Shown in pieces: positions 10,554 through 20,654 of a DNA stretch of 64,000 nucleotides (positions are counted from its first letter, which is position 1; every line of letters starts with the position of its first letter). Below the pieces are notes generated by a model. The model was not told the origin of the DNA, made no database searches, and worked only from the letters and a program-made list of their open reading frames with translations. The stretch comes from Tetraselmis striata. Lineage: Eukaryota > Chlorophyta > Chlorodendrophyceae > Chlorodendrales > Chlorodendraceae. Both the position numbers and the translations under genes were made by a program. The stretch spans positions 103,564 to 167,563 of the forward strand of contig VCJN01001366.1 of NCBI GenBank assembly GCA_006384855.1. Reading direction: 5' to 3'.

Positions 10554-11173
10554 TCAGAATAAACTTAAATCTTGCATCACCTGGACCAAGAAGTCCTCCA
10601 AGGGCTGGCACGCGCTGGTCCTCGCATGCCGTGAGATGCGGGTGAAGGCTGTCAAGTTCATCACACCAGTGAAGACGCGCTTCACCAGCGTAAGTTTACA
10701 CAACATGCCGTGCTGTTTTGTATTACTCCTGAGCTGATGTGCATGCCCTGTCGTGTTGCGATACAACACACTGACATGTGTATTGCTTGCATGTGCACGT
10801 CAGACATGGAGCATGCTGCGGAGCCTTATCACGGCACGTGCTGTGGTGGACCACCTGTATGGCACAATGCCGCAGACCGCCAGCACAAACTTGTGAGAGC
10901 GGCAGCCCACCCACGCGGAATGGTCTCTGGCAACGGCCATGGAGGATGTGCTGTCCCACCCCTGCAAACTCGGAATTGGAATTGGCACGTATGTTGCTTG
11001 CGATCCCTGCTAGTCAGATAGAGTGTGAGCGTGTGTGCTCTCTCGCTGGCATGGTCACGCAGAGCCTGCGGAATACGATGGGTGTGGGGAATATGGCCAC
11101 TGAAGTATTCATACACAAGAATGTAGACCTGGTTGCACAGGTGGACGCTGCTCTCTCGTACAGCTTTGGCTAG
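10554..11173 (+). pseudogene. hAT transposase remnant with C-terminal dimerisation domain
   Basis: The first exon piece ends ...FITPVKTRFTS at a GTAAGT donor (10690). The acceptor CAG (10801-10803) restores frame into TWSMLRSLITARAVVDHLYG, which matches the R-W/F-x-S-T segment of hAT transposases. A stop follows near 10892. A later frame reads ELELARMLLAIPASQIECER, VCSLAG and then a conserved-looking RNTM...FIHKN, ending at a TAG at 11171-11173; this is a typical hAT C-terminal dimerisation domain (the A-x-x-LL-x-IP-x-S...ER-x-S pattern). The region with the catalytic DDE residues is absent. A TGTAA motif at 11261 lies 88 bp downstream, as expected for a green-algal polyadenylation signal. 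Confidence 0.8.
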
Positions 11174-11739
11174 GAGTGTCAAGCCGGATATCAAGGCCAC
11201 CAAATCGTAAGGAAGTCATCAAGACACAAGTAGCCTGGTCGGGGTTTTTCATCAAAGTTATGTAACAATTTCTTTACAAGCACTAAATAATTTATTGGCC
11301 ACTGTCTGTTGGGGGGGGTGGGGGGGGGGGGGGGGGCGGGGGTGAGGGGGCGCAAAGGCACGCCGGCCCGCCGACCTTCTCTTGCTCAGCGGAACGGCAT
11401 GAGCACACGTATATACATATATGTATCACTCCATATGCATGTTCGGAGGTCCATGTGTTGACATGCTTGCCGCTAGGTAGTAGTGACTCAATAGGCGCTG
11501 CTATGCCCACCCCATATCCAGTATATCTAGTGCCTTGAGGGGGGTTCAGGCGCGGTGTTCAGCCTGAATACCTGAATACCTGAACTGAAGCGTCTTCAGG
11601 CTGAATTCAGGCCTGAATTCAGGTCTGAATTCAGGCCTGAATTCAGCCTGAAGACCCTTCAGCTGAATTCAGCCTGAAGTGCCTGAATTCAGTTCAGGCT
11701 GAACTGAATACCTCTGGGGGGGGGTTCAGGGCAACCCTG

Positions 11740-11747
11740 GCTCAGAC
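11740..11747 (+). repeat. hAT target-site duplication, right copy
   Basis: GCTCAGAC, identical to 9667-9674. Confidence 0.95.
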
Positions 11748-11771
11748 GCCCGTATACGCGTATATTATCAA

Positions 11772-11905
11772 TTACATGAGCTAGCTGCAGGAGGCGATAT
11801 CAGAAAATCACCAGAAAGGGATAATCGGAAAGGTCCTCCGAAAGGTTATTACGTATAGCGAACATATCTTTACATGAGCTAGCAGCAGAAGGCGTATACG
11901 TATAC
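11772..11905 (-). mobile_element. Two short LINE-A 3'-end relics
   Basis: Read on the minus strand, two segments end in GCTAGCTCATGTAA (at about 11770 and about 11871), preceded by sequence matching the 3' end of the longer LINE-A copies (TGATTTTCTGATATCGCC and CGCCTTCTGCT). They look like two heavily 5'-truncated insertions. Confidence 0.65.
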
Positions 11906-12426
11906 ATCATGTGGTTTACGTATACATCATGTGTAACAGTACATATGGGATTAATACAGATCTACTATAATAAAGATTAGTCATCGTCATGAAACGATAT
12001 ATCGTACGGCTGTTTCAGGTACCGGTTGCAGCAGGGTTTCATATCAAAAATATTCTGACGACAGTCTGTCGTCATTCGCTGTTGCCAGCTGGTCCTGTAC
12101 TAGTCCTGTACCCGTACTCCTGTCCTGCGGCGGCGCGGCGGGGCCGGAAAGAACATAGTCGCTAGTCGCTAAATGAAAAAAATCGTCATGCCATTTCGGC
12201 GATATGACATGCCTGATGCGTCTCTCAGGCGGTGATGAATTCATGATTGCCTTGCTGGTACGGGCACTACTACTCGCTAAACCGCCTGAGCCCGCAGCGA
12301 GGCGCGCTGCCGCCGCCCGTACACACTTCACCCCCCCCCCCCCCCCCCCCCACACACATAGTACAGCCCGCGATGCTGCTCGAATCCATGGTGACGATTT
12401 GGTGATTCCCTACTACTGTATTTGAC
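11906..12426. other. AT-richer spacer with C tract
   Basis: It contains a repeated TACATCATGTG motif (about 11902 and 11922) and a C run at 12331-12351. No convincing gene was seen. Confidence 0.5.
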
Positions 12427-12760
12427 ATTTCAAAGTTGAGTCTGATTTTGCCAAAACGGTCGCGCAGGCTGTTTTACACGGTCAAGAGCCGAAATTGGCA
12501 GGATGGTTTAGCGAAAGCGTGGAGGGAAAACGGAGTCAGGGGTGGCGCTGCGTGGAACGCAGCGAAAACTGGAAGATGGCAGGCTCAGCTGTTCTGGCTG
12601 CTTTTATGTCTACTCGTGCTGCACCCAAAAAGGGCGCAACAACAGATGCCTAGTTCCCGTACCACTGAGTAGCACTTGTAGCTAAAAAGCGGTTAGGTCA
12701 AGGAGGGAAACCCCATAAACTAGTTTAGATCATTTCAAAGTTGAGTCTGGTTTTGCCAGT
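12427..12760 (-). repeat. B1-A2-B2 split-repeat end of the DIRS-like element
   Basis: Two copies of AAGTTGAGTCTG(G/A)TTTTGCC flank a block that is nearly identical to 15484-15668 at the other end of the element. Confidence 0.85.
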
Positions 12761-12969
12761 CTTGAGCGAACGGAGAGAGCGGTGGATTGACGGAGAAGAG
12801 GTAGCGCCAAGTCATGAAGGAGGCACTGGGAAGGCCACCCTACCGCTGCGGAGTCCTGTTGGACTTGGAAGTGGCGGAGGGGGGCGATGTGTATGTCCAA
12901 AGAAGAACCACGCACGCGCCAGGTGAAGGAAGAACGTTGGGGTCGATGTAGTCCAGAACGACGTCAGAG

Positions 12970-14277
12970 TTAGTGGCCCAACCGCCTTGCTTGGGAGCGA
13001 ATGTGGGACAATGGCACTCCGATGGCGTTCGCTGCAGAGGCTGCGCCCTTGCGAAGACTGTGTGAAGTCCAGGTAGTGCCAGCAGGGGGGGCAGCGTTGA
13101 CTAGACTGATGGCTGCAGACAGCCAGTCTGACATTGTAGCCGCAGTCCAAGGTTTTGACTGCTCGGCCGCAGTGACAGCCCAGAAGTTTGATGTAGCCCA
13201 GCCAACAGTAACAAGGGGGATAGATTGGACGTTGTCGATGAAGTGGTGCAGGAGACGTGCCACTCGAGGGTGCTCGGACACTGGAAGGAGAAGTACGCGT
13301 AGGTCGTCGGGTCCCCGTCGGCTAGCGCGACCCTTCTCGCGGTACACTAGCAAGGTGATGTTGTAGGTGTCGACATGCACATCTCGCACTCGACAGGAGA
13401 CGCCAGTAAGGCCCCTGGCGAAGAACATGAAGTTGACAACCGAGGCCAAGAGGGCTCGGAGGTCGAGGTGGTACTCTGGGTAAGGAGCAGACACAATTAG
13501 CTCGGCCTTTGTGACGAAGCGGTAGGCTACATCCGCAGGCAGAGGGACACGCAAAGGGGCAGCGTCTAGCCGGCGCTGACGCAGCATCAGGCCACGCCTT
13601 GCTGAAGTTAGGTGTAGACTGTCCTTGGCGATTGGGACGAGGTTGTGCAGCTCGAAGAACGTGTTGATTGCGGACAGGTAGGGTTGCAGCGACTTAGCTG
13701 CGATGTGCCCTCGCTCCCCGATCCAGGCAACATACCGAACAACAGTAGCAATAGTCGCCTCCAGCGGGCTGATGTTCTCAGAGTCGTGGCAGAACTCCGC
13801 GAACTGAGACAGTTTGCCGGCGTAGCTCTTGAGTGTCTGAGCGCTGAGGGAGCTTGAGAGCAGGTCGAGCGTTCGCTGGCCCAGCTCGTCCGAGCCGAAC
13901 GCCTCCTGCAACCGGGATCGCAGTGACGCAGCCCACGGGGCGACAGCTGCATGCTCGTCAATTACGTACGTGCATCGTTTTACCGACAGAGTTCCACCAG
14001 TACGACTACTGTTCGCAAAGTACGCGGCAACAGCGGTTAGGTTTCCGGCGGTTGGCCGGTAGCTGCTGGACGGGTTTGCAGTAGCTTCAGTACGGGTTTG
14101 CGGGGCTAGGTTCAGGTAAGAGGGCCGCCCCGCGCGCCCTTCGCGCTCGTAGCGCATGTCTCGTGCATAACGTACACGCGCGAAACTTGGTCGTTGCGAA
14201 CCAGTTGTGACACGTAGTGTAACAACCAACGGACGCAGGGATGGGGTGGTAAGGAAGGCGGTTGGTTGAGCCGCCAT
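12970..14277 (-). pseudogene. Tyrosine recombinase (DIRS-like integrase), frameshifted
   Basis: A 435-residue frame starting MAAQPTAFLTT. Residues about 120-200 form an SAM-like core-binding region (LKSYAGKLSQFAEFC, RYVAWIGERGH, LSAINTFFELH). The catalytic part shows an ARG-x-TGVS box, a Lys in YREKGR, and HSLRKGAASAANA, the H-x-x-R box. Where copy 2 continues into the segment ending in the nucleophile region (VVVDYIDPN), this copy diverges. Aligning the DNA shows a 4-base insertion near 13000 that shifts the frame to a stop 9 codons later, so the catalytic Tyr is lost from the frame although its DNA persists just downstream (12812-12960). The family inserts by recombination through a circular intermediate. 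This copy is probably inactive. Confidence 0.9.
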
Positions 14278-14491
14278 GTGCAGGTGTGCGGATGGTTGAG
14301 CCGCACTCGGTTGTAGCTATAAGAAGCGCCGCACCGAGGAAGGTCTAAATGAAGTCTGTAAGGTGGGGGGGGTCAGGTCCTGACACATGGCGCTCATCTC
14401 GCCGTTGCGCTGCAAGGGTGCGTCTTGCGGCGGTCACCGAAAGGTGACCTCGCAAAGCTCCAGCAGCTCCGGCGAGAGGCGCCCTACACCG

Positions 14492-15367
14492 TCACTCGTG
14501 CTCACCTTCGCGGCCACGCCCACGCCCGCCGCCACGTCCTCGCCCACGCCCGCGACCTGCAGCCGCGGCTGCTACTCGGGCAGTAGCGGTTGCCTTTGCG
14601 CTGCTGGCAACGGTCGCCTCGAAGACACGACGCTCGTAGTCCTTCATGAGGTCCCCAAAAATCGCGGAACCCATATGCTCCGAAGCAGGCTGAAAATGCT
14701 GGGCTCGCAGCACGTCCAGAACACCTTGGTCACCGTGCACACGCTTGATCTCATTTAGCCTCCGCAAGAAAGCCAGACGAAAACGAAACGCCTTGTCGAT
14801 GGCCTCGGCGTGATTCCGAGCTCTCGCGAGGTAGGGGGTGAAGTCATGGTTAGCGGCAGGGACGTAAGGTAGCAGCTCGTCGAGAGCTACGAAAAGTGCG
14901 GCCATGTGGGCCCCGAAACACGACATCCACAAATACTCCTCCTGGGCCGGCAGACGCCGGTCGTCCTGCTTGAGGTACTCGTTCGTTAGGTCGGTGCTCA
15001 GGGGGACGAGTCCAGGCACTCGGCTGACCGGTCGAACGGCCTCGTAACCAGACTCTGCTCTGTGCAGTAGCTCTGGCACCGCGAGGTAGTCGTCCTCGGC
15101 ACTCACGGATTTTGATCCGACACGGCCGCTCTGGGCTAGCTTTAGCAAGTCGGGGCGCTCTGCGGCTCCCCCGTTGCCTGTCGGCTGTCCCGCGAAGCGC
15201 TGCCCGGAGCCGGAGCCATGTGCCCCTTCCCCACCAACAACGCGATCACGAGCCGTCAGTTGTGCCACAGCTGTAGCCAACTCTCGCAGTAATGAAGACT
15301 GGGCCCTCATATCTGCGTTCAGCGACTCCAACGTCGGCTCGGCGACGGGTTCTTCTCCATCTGGCAT
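14492..15367 (-). CDS. Gag-like protein of the DIRS-like element
   Basis: A 291-residue frame; the ATG at 15367 (MPDGEEPVAEP) is preferred because it aligns with the acidic start and lies just inside the element. Residues about 15-45 are heptad-like (LNADMRAQSSLLRELATAV), suggesting a short coiled coil. The middle part (about 95-240) is compact and conserved in copy 2. The C-terminus is a Gly-Arg tail (GRGRGRGRGG...), typical of nucleic-acid-binding Gag tails, and there is no CCHC knuckle. It is the first gene of the element, 5' of the recombinase. This copy has no internal stop. Gag identity is inferred from position and composition rather than from a named motif. Confidence 0.7.
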   Translation of the reverse strand: MPDGEEPVAEPTLESLNADMRAQSSLLRELATAVAQLTARDRVVGGEGAHGSGSGQRFAGQPTGNGGAAERPDLLKLAQSGRVGSKSVSAEDDYLAVPELLHRAESGYEAVRPVSRVPGLVPLSTDLTNEYLKQDDRRLPAQEEYLWMSCFGAHMAALFVALDELLPYVPAANHDFTPYLARARNHAEAIDKAFRFRLAFLRRLNEIKRVHGDQGVLDVLRAQHFQPASEHMGSAIFGDLMKDYERRVFEATVASSAKATATARVAAAAAGRGRGRGRGGGRGRGREGEHE

Positions 15368-15483
15368 GGTAACGCACGGACGTACGGACGAGAATATCAC
15401 ACTCGGGTGGTGAGCCGGGTGTGGTGTTGAACAACCTGGGGTGACCTTGCTCGCAACGGGCTACAAGACAGGTTTTACATCGA

Positions 15484-15668
15484 TGCGTGGAACGCAGCGA
15501 AAACTGGAAGATGGCAGGTTCAACTGTTCTGGCTGCTTTTATGTCTACTCCGGCTGCACCCAAAAAGGGCGCAACAACAGATGCCTAGTTCCCGTACCAC
15601 TGAGCAGCACTTGTAGCTAAAAAGCGGTTAGGTCAAGGAGGGAAACCCCATAAACTAGTTTAGATCAG
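15484..15668 (-). repeat. A1 direct repeat of the DIRS-like element
   Basis: Near-identical to the A2 block at about 12550-12730, including CCCAAAAAGGGCGCAAC and GCGGTTAGGTCAAGG on the plus strand. Confidence 0.88.
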
Positions 15669-15712
15669 TTATTTGCAAGACATAGTCGTCGGCAATTGTC
15701 GTTATTTTATAG

Positions 15713-15985
15713 CGTGCTGTTGCGTTACGGACGGGATACCCTACTGCAATGACGTCTTATGAAAACAATGCATGTGAGTAATGATAATCACATTTTCAGC
15801 CGTCATAGTTGGCGGGGCATTATTATTAAAACCAAATATTGGAATTTCGTGCTGTTGCGTTACGGACGGGATACCCTACTGCAATGACGTCTCATGAAAA
15901 CAATGCATGTGAGTAATAATAATCACATTTTCAGCAGTCATAGTTGGCGGGGAATTATGGTTAAAACCAAATATTGGAATTTCTT
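15713..15985. repeat. Two-copy tandem repeat, unit about 138 bp
   Basis: GTGCTGTTGCGTTACGGACG starts at about 15713 and about 15850. The copies differ at only a few bases over the whole unit, which ends AAACCAAATATTGGAATTTC. Confidence 0.92.
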
Positions 15986-17770
15986 ACAAGTTTGTTCCCG
16001 CCGCTTAGTCTTTGACGATGTTCCGTCTTCTCAAGGCCCGGCGGCGCGAACCTGCATAAGGCCCACGAACCAATTGAATAGTGCGTAACGTGCAACCCTA
16101 TGAAGACAAGCAAGGCATTAAAGCAAGTATATAAACAATTATATGGTATGTAATTACATCAGTAATTGATACGATGCGCCTTCAAGCATGCATGGCTTCA
16201 TTGATGTTATCATTCATCGCTATGCGCCACGTATACGAAGTCGCTCAATAATGATGCGGGCACTTAAACGGTATGAATATAATATCATAGAGAGAGGATG
16301 CCCTAACTTTCAACATGCCCTAAGTTTCACCACGCTCATTATTTCCCCGCATATATAGTTGCCTCTTGACATCTGGTGAGGGGTTTTCATGGCACATTTT
16401 ACTCGTCTAATCAGATGCTATCCGAAGCATATCGGCAACCCTGGTAGGTGGAGTCGGCATATCCGCTGCCTACATACCTTGGTCGCAATATTATTCGGGG
16501 TGAGTGAGTGGTGAGTTGTAGATAAAATAAAAACGCACGGCTCCCGACTCCGATCTTGCAACCATGAGAGCAAGCCGTAGCGAGTAAGGGTGGGCTTCGC
16601 GGTGCTCGATCGTCGCACATGTAGCGAACCGCGCTAATAACCGTGTTTATAAGATTACGTGTCATCGGCGGTAGTGGACATGCGCGGCGCGGCCGGCTCG
16701 GCGGACGGGGTGCAAACCGGCGGGGATGCGGGGCGCGAGCTTGCCGGGTCTCGGCGACAACATCCTCGGTGCTACCGACACACGATCGCTCGGAGGGCTT
16801 GACCGTGTCTGATTCTGAAGCCGAAATTGTACCGCGGCGAGGGTAGATACGTACGGTGGGGATGCAAGCGGGTGCCGGTGATGCGCCCCATGAGAGCCAC
16901 GCCGCGCCGCTTTCAACACGCAATACACGCGGGGTCAGGTCGCTAACAAGCGATTGGCGACGGGGATCACCGACCGCCCCGCACCCGACCAGCATCACGC
17001 AGCAGTTCATTATACTCATACTTTATGACGATGTTTGGGTGCTCTTGGTGGCAGCCCATCGGTAGGTGCGAGATCCATGGGTGGGCGCTACCGCCCGTGT
17101 TGAAACCTAAGGCACTTATGTAGCTGGCCACCTACTTAGGCGATCCACATTACCCGTTTAATGGATGCCGTCGACTCCGCAACGCTGGCCACACCTAGAT
17201 ATGGTCCATGCCTAGGGCTAGGCCGCGTGGGGGTTGTGTAGGTTGAGTTGCGTTCCGCTGGCGGGTGATCTGCGCCTTGGCATCGCAAAATGTGTTGAGG
17301 ACACGGCATTTTCCTGCTATTTGTTCGGTTGCAATAGTATAAATGAATGCGCGCCCATTCTGCTTGAGCAGATCTTGTTGGGCAAACAAAGATCATATTG
17401 TGATTGGTCGTTCTCTCAGCTTATATTATTAGAATACCAGCAATAGCGAGTAATCCAGCATGGATTAAAAAACAAGAGCCGCGCATAGTTGGCTTATTAT
17501 CAGCGTCCCAGTCGTAATCAGCCGTAACATCATAGTTACGAGGGCAGTGCACAAAATATGGAGCTACTCGTGCAATTTCATAAATATGGCGACAAACTTT
17601 GGACCGGCGAAACGAGTTCAACGCCTTGGGTAGTGGCGGAATGCTACAGTATAGTACACTAGGTATACAAATACTAGAGTGGCAACTCGGCAAGTAATTT
17701 GCTGCTCTTCCGGCAGTCCAGCGGCGGTGTAGTCATGTAGTGATGCCGTGTTTTGCTTTGCGACAAAGGA
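15986..17770. other. Gene-free, AT-richer spacer
   Basis: I see no convincing coding sequence or structured RNA. The ORFs are short and compositionally random; the longest, on the minus strand at 16411-17019, shows no recognisable motif. Confidence 0.5.
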
Positions 17771-17779
17771 GCTTGCTCC

Positions 17780-18115
17780 AACTTGCATTGTACTCGGCGA
17801 ATGGGCGGTCGACGGACGGGTAGGGCGGGCCTTGTATGCATGGCTAGTGCCGGGCAATGGTTTGACGACAACGTTAGTTGTAGATAGAGAATGTAGACAG
17901 TGAAAGTTCCCAAGTTATATGACAGGAACGTCACTCCTTCATTGACCCTCAATTAGTTTTGCGACGGAAATGCTTTGGCAACTTGATGAATAAAACGGAG
18001 AGTTGCCGATCAAGGGATATCCGTAATGATATTGCTACCTAACCTCGAGAGGCCGCCGTGAAGAGGCCGCGCAAAGGTATCATTGCTCCCCGGGGCGGAA
18101 ATAGTAGTGATACAG
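17780..18115 (+). mobile_element. LINE-B 3'-UTR relic
   Basis: It shares ordered blocks with the 3' end of LINE-B at 57610-57895: GACGGGTAGGGCGG, AGTGCCGGG, CAATTAGT, an AATGCTT(T/C)GGCAA block, and an end resembling CCCCGGGGC(G)GAAA. Divergence is high, so this is an old copy. A second scrap of the same end (GTCCCGGGGGCGAAAA) occurs near 18317. Confidence 0.5.
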
Positions 18116-18775
18116 TGATGCCATACGAGTTGTATGTGCGCGTTGCAGTGACACGGCGCCATGACAACAGTCTGCCGTCTCTCTTCACGGGAGCTATGCA
18201 AAAGAATAAGCGCGCGCAATGCGAATGGCAGAAAAGTGCATATTATGGGGATGTAGCGATATATGATGTACATAGTCGCTGTATATAAGGGTATGGACTG
18301 AAACACTATTGGGATCCGTCCCGGGGGCGAAAAATAAAACACTCTGGGGGTGTCGCTGCGAGTGCCCGTACTTCCCGACTTTCCCGTATGTCCGGAGATA
18401 CAGTTCAGAGCCGCGGCCTGGGCGCTGGCGGCTGGCCCCGGTTGAACGGGAGCAGTATGAAATGGCCGTGAAAAGCTGCCGAGAAAATTGTTGTCACTAA
18501 ATCATCAGTCATCGCTGCTCGTGATGGGCGGGTTTGTTTTATTTATTTTCCGCGGCGGTATTCGCATTCGCTACTACGAATATTAGTCGCAATATACATC
18601 ATGCACATCCCAGCGCTACGTAGTTTCCTATGGGATATAGCGCTAGTGTAGCACTCGCACAAAATAATCATTATCGCGCATAAATAATGAACGGAGGGGC
18701 CAGGACGGCATGAAATGGAGCTGTCAGTCGCGACAGCAGCGCGCGCCCGAGCAGAGCTGCTAATAACGTACTGGT

Positions 18776-18850
18776 AACGGTGGTCTTAATATTTACATGA
18801 GCTAGCAGCAGAAGGCGATATCGGAAATCACCAAAATAAACGGTGGTCTT
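18776..18850 (-). mobile_element. 51-bp LINE-A insertion with 12-bp target duplication
   Basis: AACGGTGGTCTT occurs at 18776-18787 and again at 18839-18850. The 51 bases between them, read on the minus strand, match only the extreme 3' end of LINE-A (GATTTCCGATATCGCC...GCTAGCTCATGTAA). This is a severely 5'-truncated target-primed insertion. Confidence 0.85.
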
Positions 18851-18941
18851 GGTTTGCAAAAATAGTACACGTAAACCATAAGAAAACTCGGGCGATCTTT
18901 TGAAGTTATCGTCCCGAGAAGCCATTGGAGCCGACCTCTTC

Positions 18942-20491
18942 ATGACGCGCTCCTTGCTTGACGCAGAAGGCGTCCAAGCCCAGGCGGCCATGGCGCGGCG
19001 CGCGAAACTATTTAACGCTCAGCAGGGCGTACAGCATGAACAGACAGCAGTTCGCCACCCAGAGCCTCTCGCGAGTTTCTGGTACGCGTGGTCGGGTCTC
19101 TTTACCCCCCCCCTTCCCCCCGCCGACCTCCATCTTCCTTCTTCCTCCGCCCCCTAACCCCCACCCGCCCGCCGCTCGACAGGAATTCATCCCAAGTTCC
19201 ATCTCCCATCGAACCATTCCTCTCGCACGACGGCATGGATCCCACTGCCGCCCCGCTCGCTTTCGTCGTGACCTCCGAGGACAGGATGTTCGGCGATCCG
19301 ACCTGGCTCGAGTGTCGCTTGTCGGGGCACAGCAACGCGAATTGGCTGCTCCACACGCTGTCAGAGCATTATCTGGAATCTAACAACCTGGCAAGCGCGT
19401 TGGAGGCGACCTATCAGCAGCACGTCGATCCGGCGGAGCTAACGGTGGACGGCGGGGCTGTTCCGTTTGGGCCGCGTACAGCCACATGGCGGACGCTTGC
19501 CCGGATAGCCGTGGTGGGCACGGACGTACCACGCAAGACGCTGGAAGAGATGTCGGTCGCAAAAGAAGTTACTGCGAGTATGCTGGGACGCTGCCTGCCA
19601 GCTCAGGCAACAATAAGCAAGCAGTTCGACGGCTTCCGGAGCGTCGCGGTGGCGGTGAGCATCCACCTCGACCGCGTGGTCACGCCAATTCGAGCCATCG
19701 CGATCTTCAGCCGAGTCCACAACCAGGGCTTCCAGCTCACGCCGTATGGCTCCGACCTGTTTGCGCGGTGCCAGAAAAGCTGGCCGCCCCGTCCCGAGAA
19801 CGCCATCTTCCACATTCCCCTGGCGCCCGTCGCCCCAGCAGTGCAGGTGGAGCTCCCACCCATGCCCCCGCACCTGGCTCTGCCGCCGCTAAGCCCTGCG
19901 GTGGCCGCAACACTCCCAGCGCCCCCCATGTGGACCGCCACGATGGCCGCACCGATGCAGTCCATGCAGCCCGAGACTATGACATGGATTGCGGAATTCA
20001 ATATAAGCTCCGATGTATCCACAGCGGACTTCGATGTGAGCACCCTGCTCCTCAATGTAACTCCGACCTTGGAGCAGTCTGAGCCCGGAGTGGAAACGGA
20101 GCATCTGCCTGAGACCATTATGGTGCCACCGCCTGTCATGCCACCACATCCACCAGCCGCCGCCCCGGCCATCCTGAGCCCCTTCGACTTCAACAACCCA
20201 GTGGACGCCAGCGCCGCCATCCCCGCGCGGCAGTTAAGTCCTGACGGCAGCCGGCAGCTGGCCCAGCTGGTTGAGGACATGGCCGTGACGATGGCGACCG
20301 AGAGGTCGTTCTGGAACAATGAGCCCAGGCCAAGCGACACGCCGATGGCGCAGCAGATGCCGGCTCAGTCCCTGAGCCCGGTGTCGGACATGGAGTGGAT
20401 GACAGCCGGGCAGGAGCTCCACCTGCCGCCAGCAAACCGGTTTGTCTACGCGCACCTTGAGCGGCAGATGTCCGACATTCCCTTTTACTGA
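18942..20491 (+). CDS. Two-exon gene of unknown function
   Basis: Exon 1 runs 18942-19081 (an in-frame ATG at 18990 is an alternative start) and exon 2 runs 19183-20491. The donor is TTCTG|GTACGCG, the acceptor CGACAG|GAATTC, and the frame is kept across the 101-bp intron (...LASFW|NSSQVPS...). The protein is about 483 residues. Residues about 65-200 look globular (FVVTSEDRMFGDPTWLECRL, NWLLHTLSEHYL, GFQLTPYGSDLFARC). The second half is Pro/Ala/Met-rich with acidic and hydrophobic patches, ending MSDIPFY. I recognise no family. GC-rich, stop-free coding contrasts with the AT-rich flanks. A C-rich stretch sits in the intron. It could be a host gene or the single gene of an unrecognised element. 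Confidence 0.6.
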
Positions 20492-20654
20492 TTTTGAGAG
20501 CGAGGAACCAGCAAGCGCCAAGAGATCCACGATTCCACCCCAGACGAGAAAAGCCCGTCAAGAGCAGAAACATGTTTAGAAAGCATATTTCACACACAAC
20601 ATATTTCTATAACCAACCGGAATATATTCACCGACCAATCAGGAAAAAAAACAG

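Larger units (their letters stand above)
9675..11739 (+). mobile_element. Complete hAT-superfamily DNA transposon (internally degenerate)
   Basis: The 2065-bp element has perfect 15-bp terminal inverted repeats, CAGGGTTGCCCTGAA and its complement, and is flanked by an identical 8-bp duplication, GCTCAGAC. Eight-base duplications and CAGGG-type ends are diagnostic of hAT elements. The subterminal regions (about 9690-9800 and 11540-11720) are packed with CTGAA/TTCAG motifs in both orientations, the usual layout of hAT transposase-binding sites. Inside are spliced remnants of a transposase ending in the hAT dimerisation domain, a C tract (10176-10192) and a G tract (11320-11336). Most of the catalytic core is missing, so the copy is probably not autonomous. 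Perfect termini and target duplication point to fairly recent insertion. Confidence 0.95.
12427..15668 (-). mobile_element. DIRS/kangaroo-like element, copy 1 (gag + tyrosine recombinase, no RT)
   Basis: The element reads on the minus strand. Its 5' repeat (A1, about 15484-15668) starts with TAAACTAGTTTATGGGG-type sequence and recurs at the other end (A2, about 12550-12730). A2 is bracketed by two copies of a short motif, AAGTTGAGTCTG(G/A)TTTTGCCA (at about 12434 and 12737). This A1...B1-A2-B2 layout is the split direct repeat of PAT/kangaroo-type DIRS elements. Between the repeats are only two ORFs, a gag-like protein and a tyrosine recombinase, separated by about 215 bp. No reverse transcriptase or RNase H is present. 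A related copy with the same gene order lies at 57900-63555. Confidence 0.85.

Noticed and set aside
12250..12360. Telomeric or centromeric origin for the C tracts
   Set aside because: Pure C or G runs without T/A interruptions do not resemble any telomere unit.
13001..13366. Plus-strand ORFs over the recombinase
   Set aside because: Shadows of the minus-strand tyrosine recombinase.
16411..17019. 202-codon minus-strand ORF
   Set aside because: Compositionally random, no motif and no splice or start context; likely chance.
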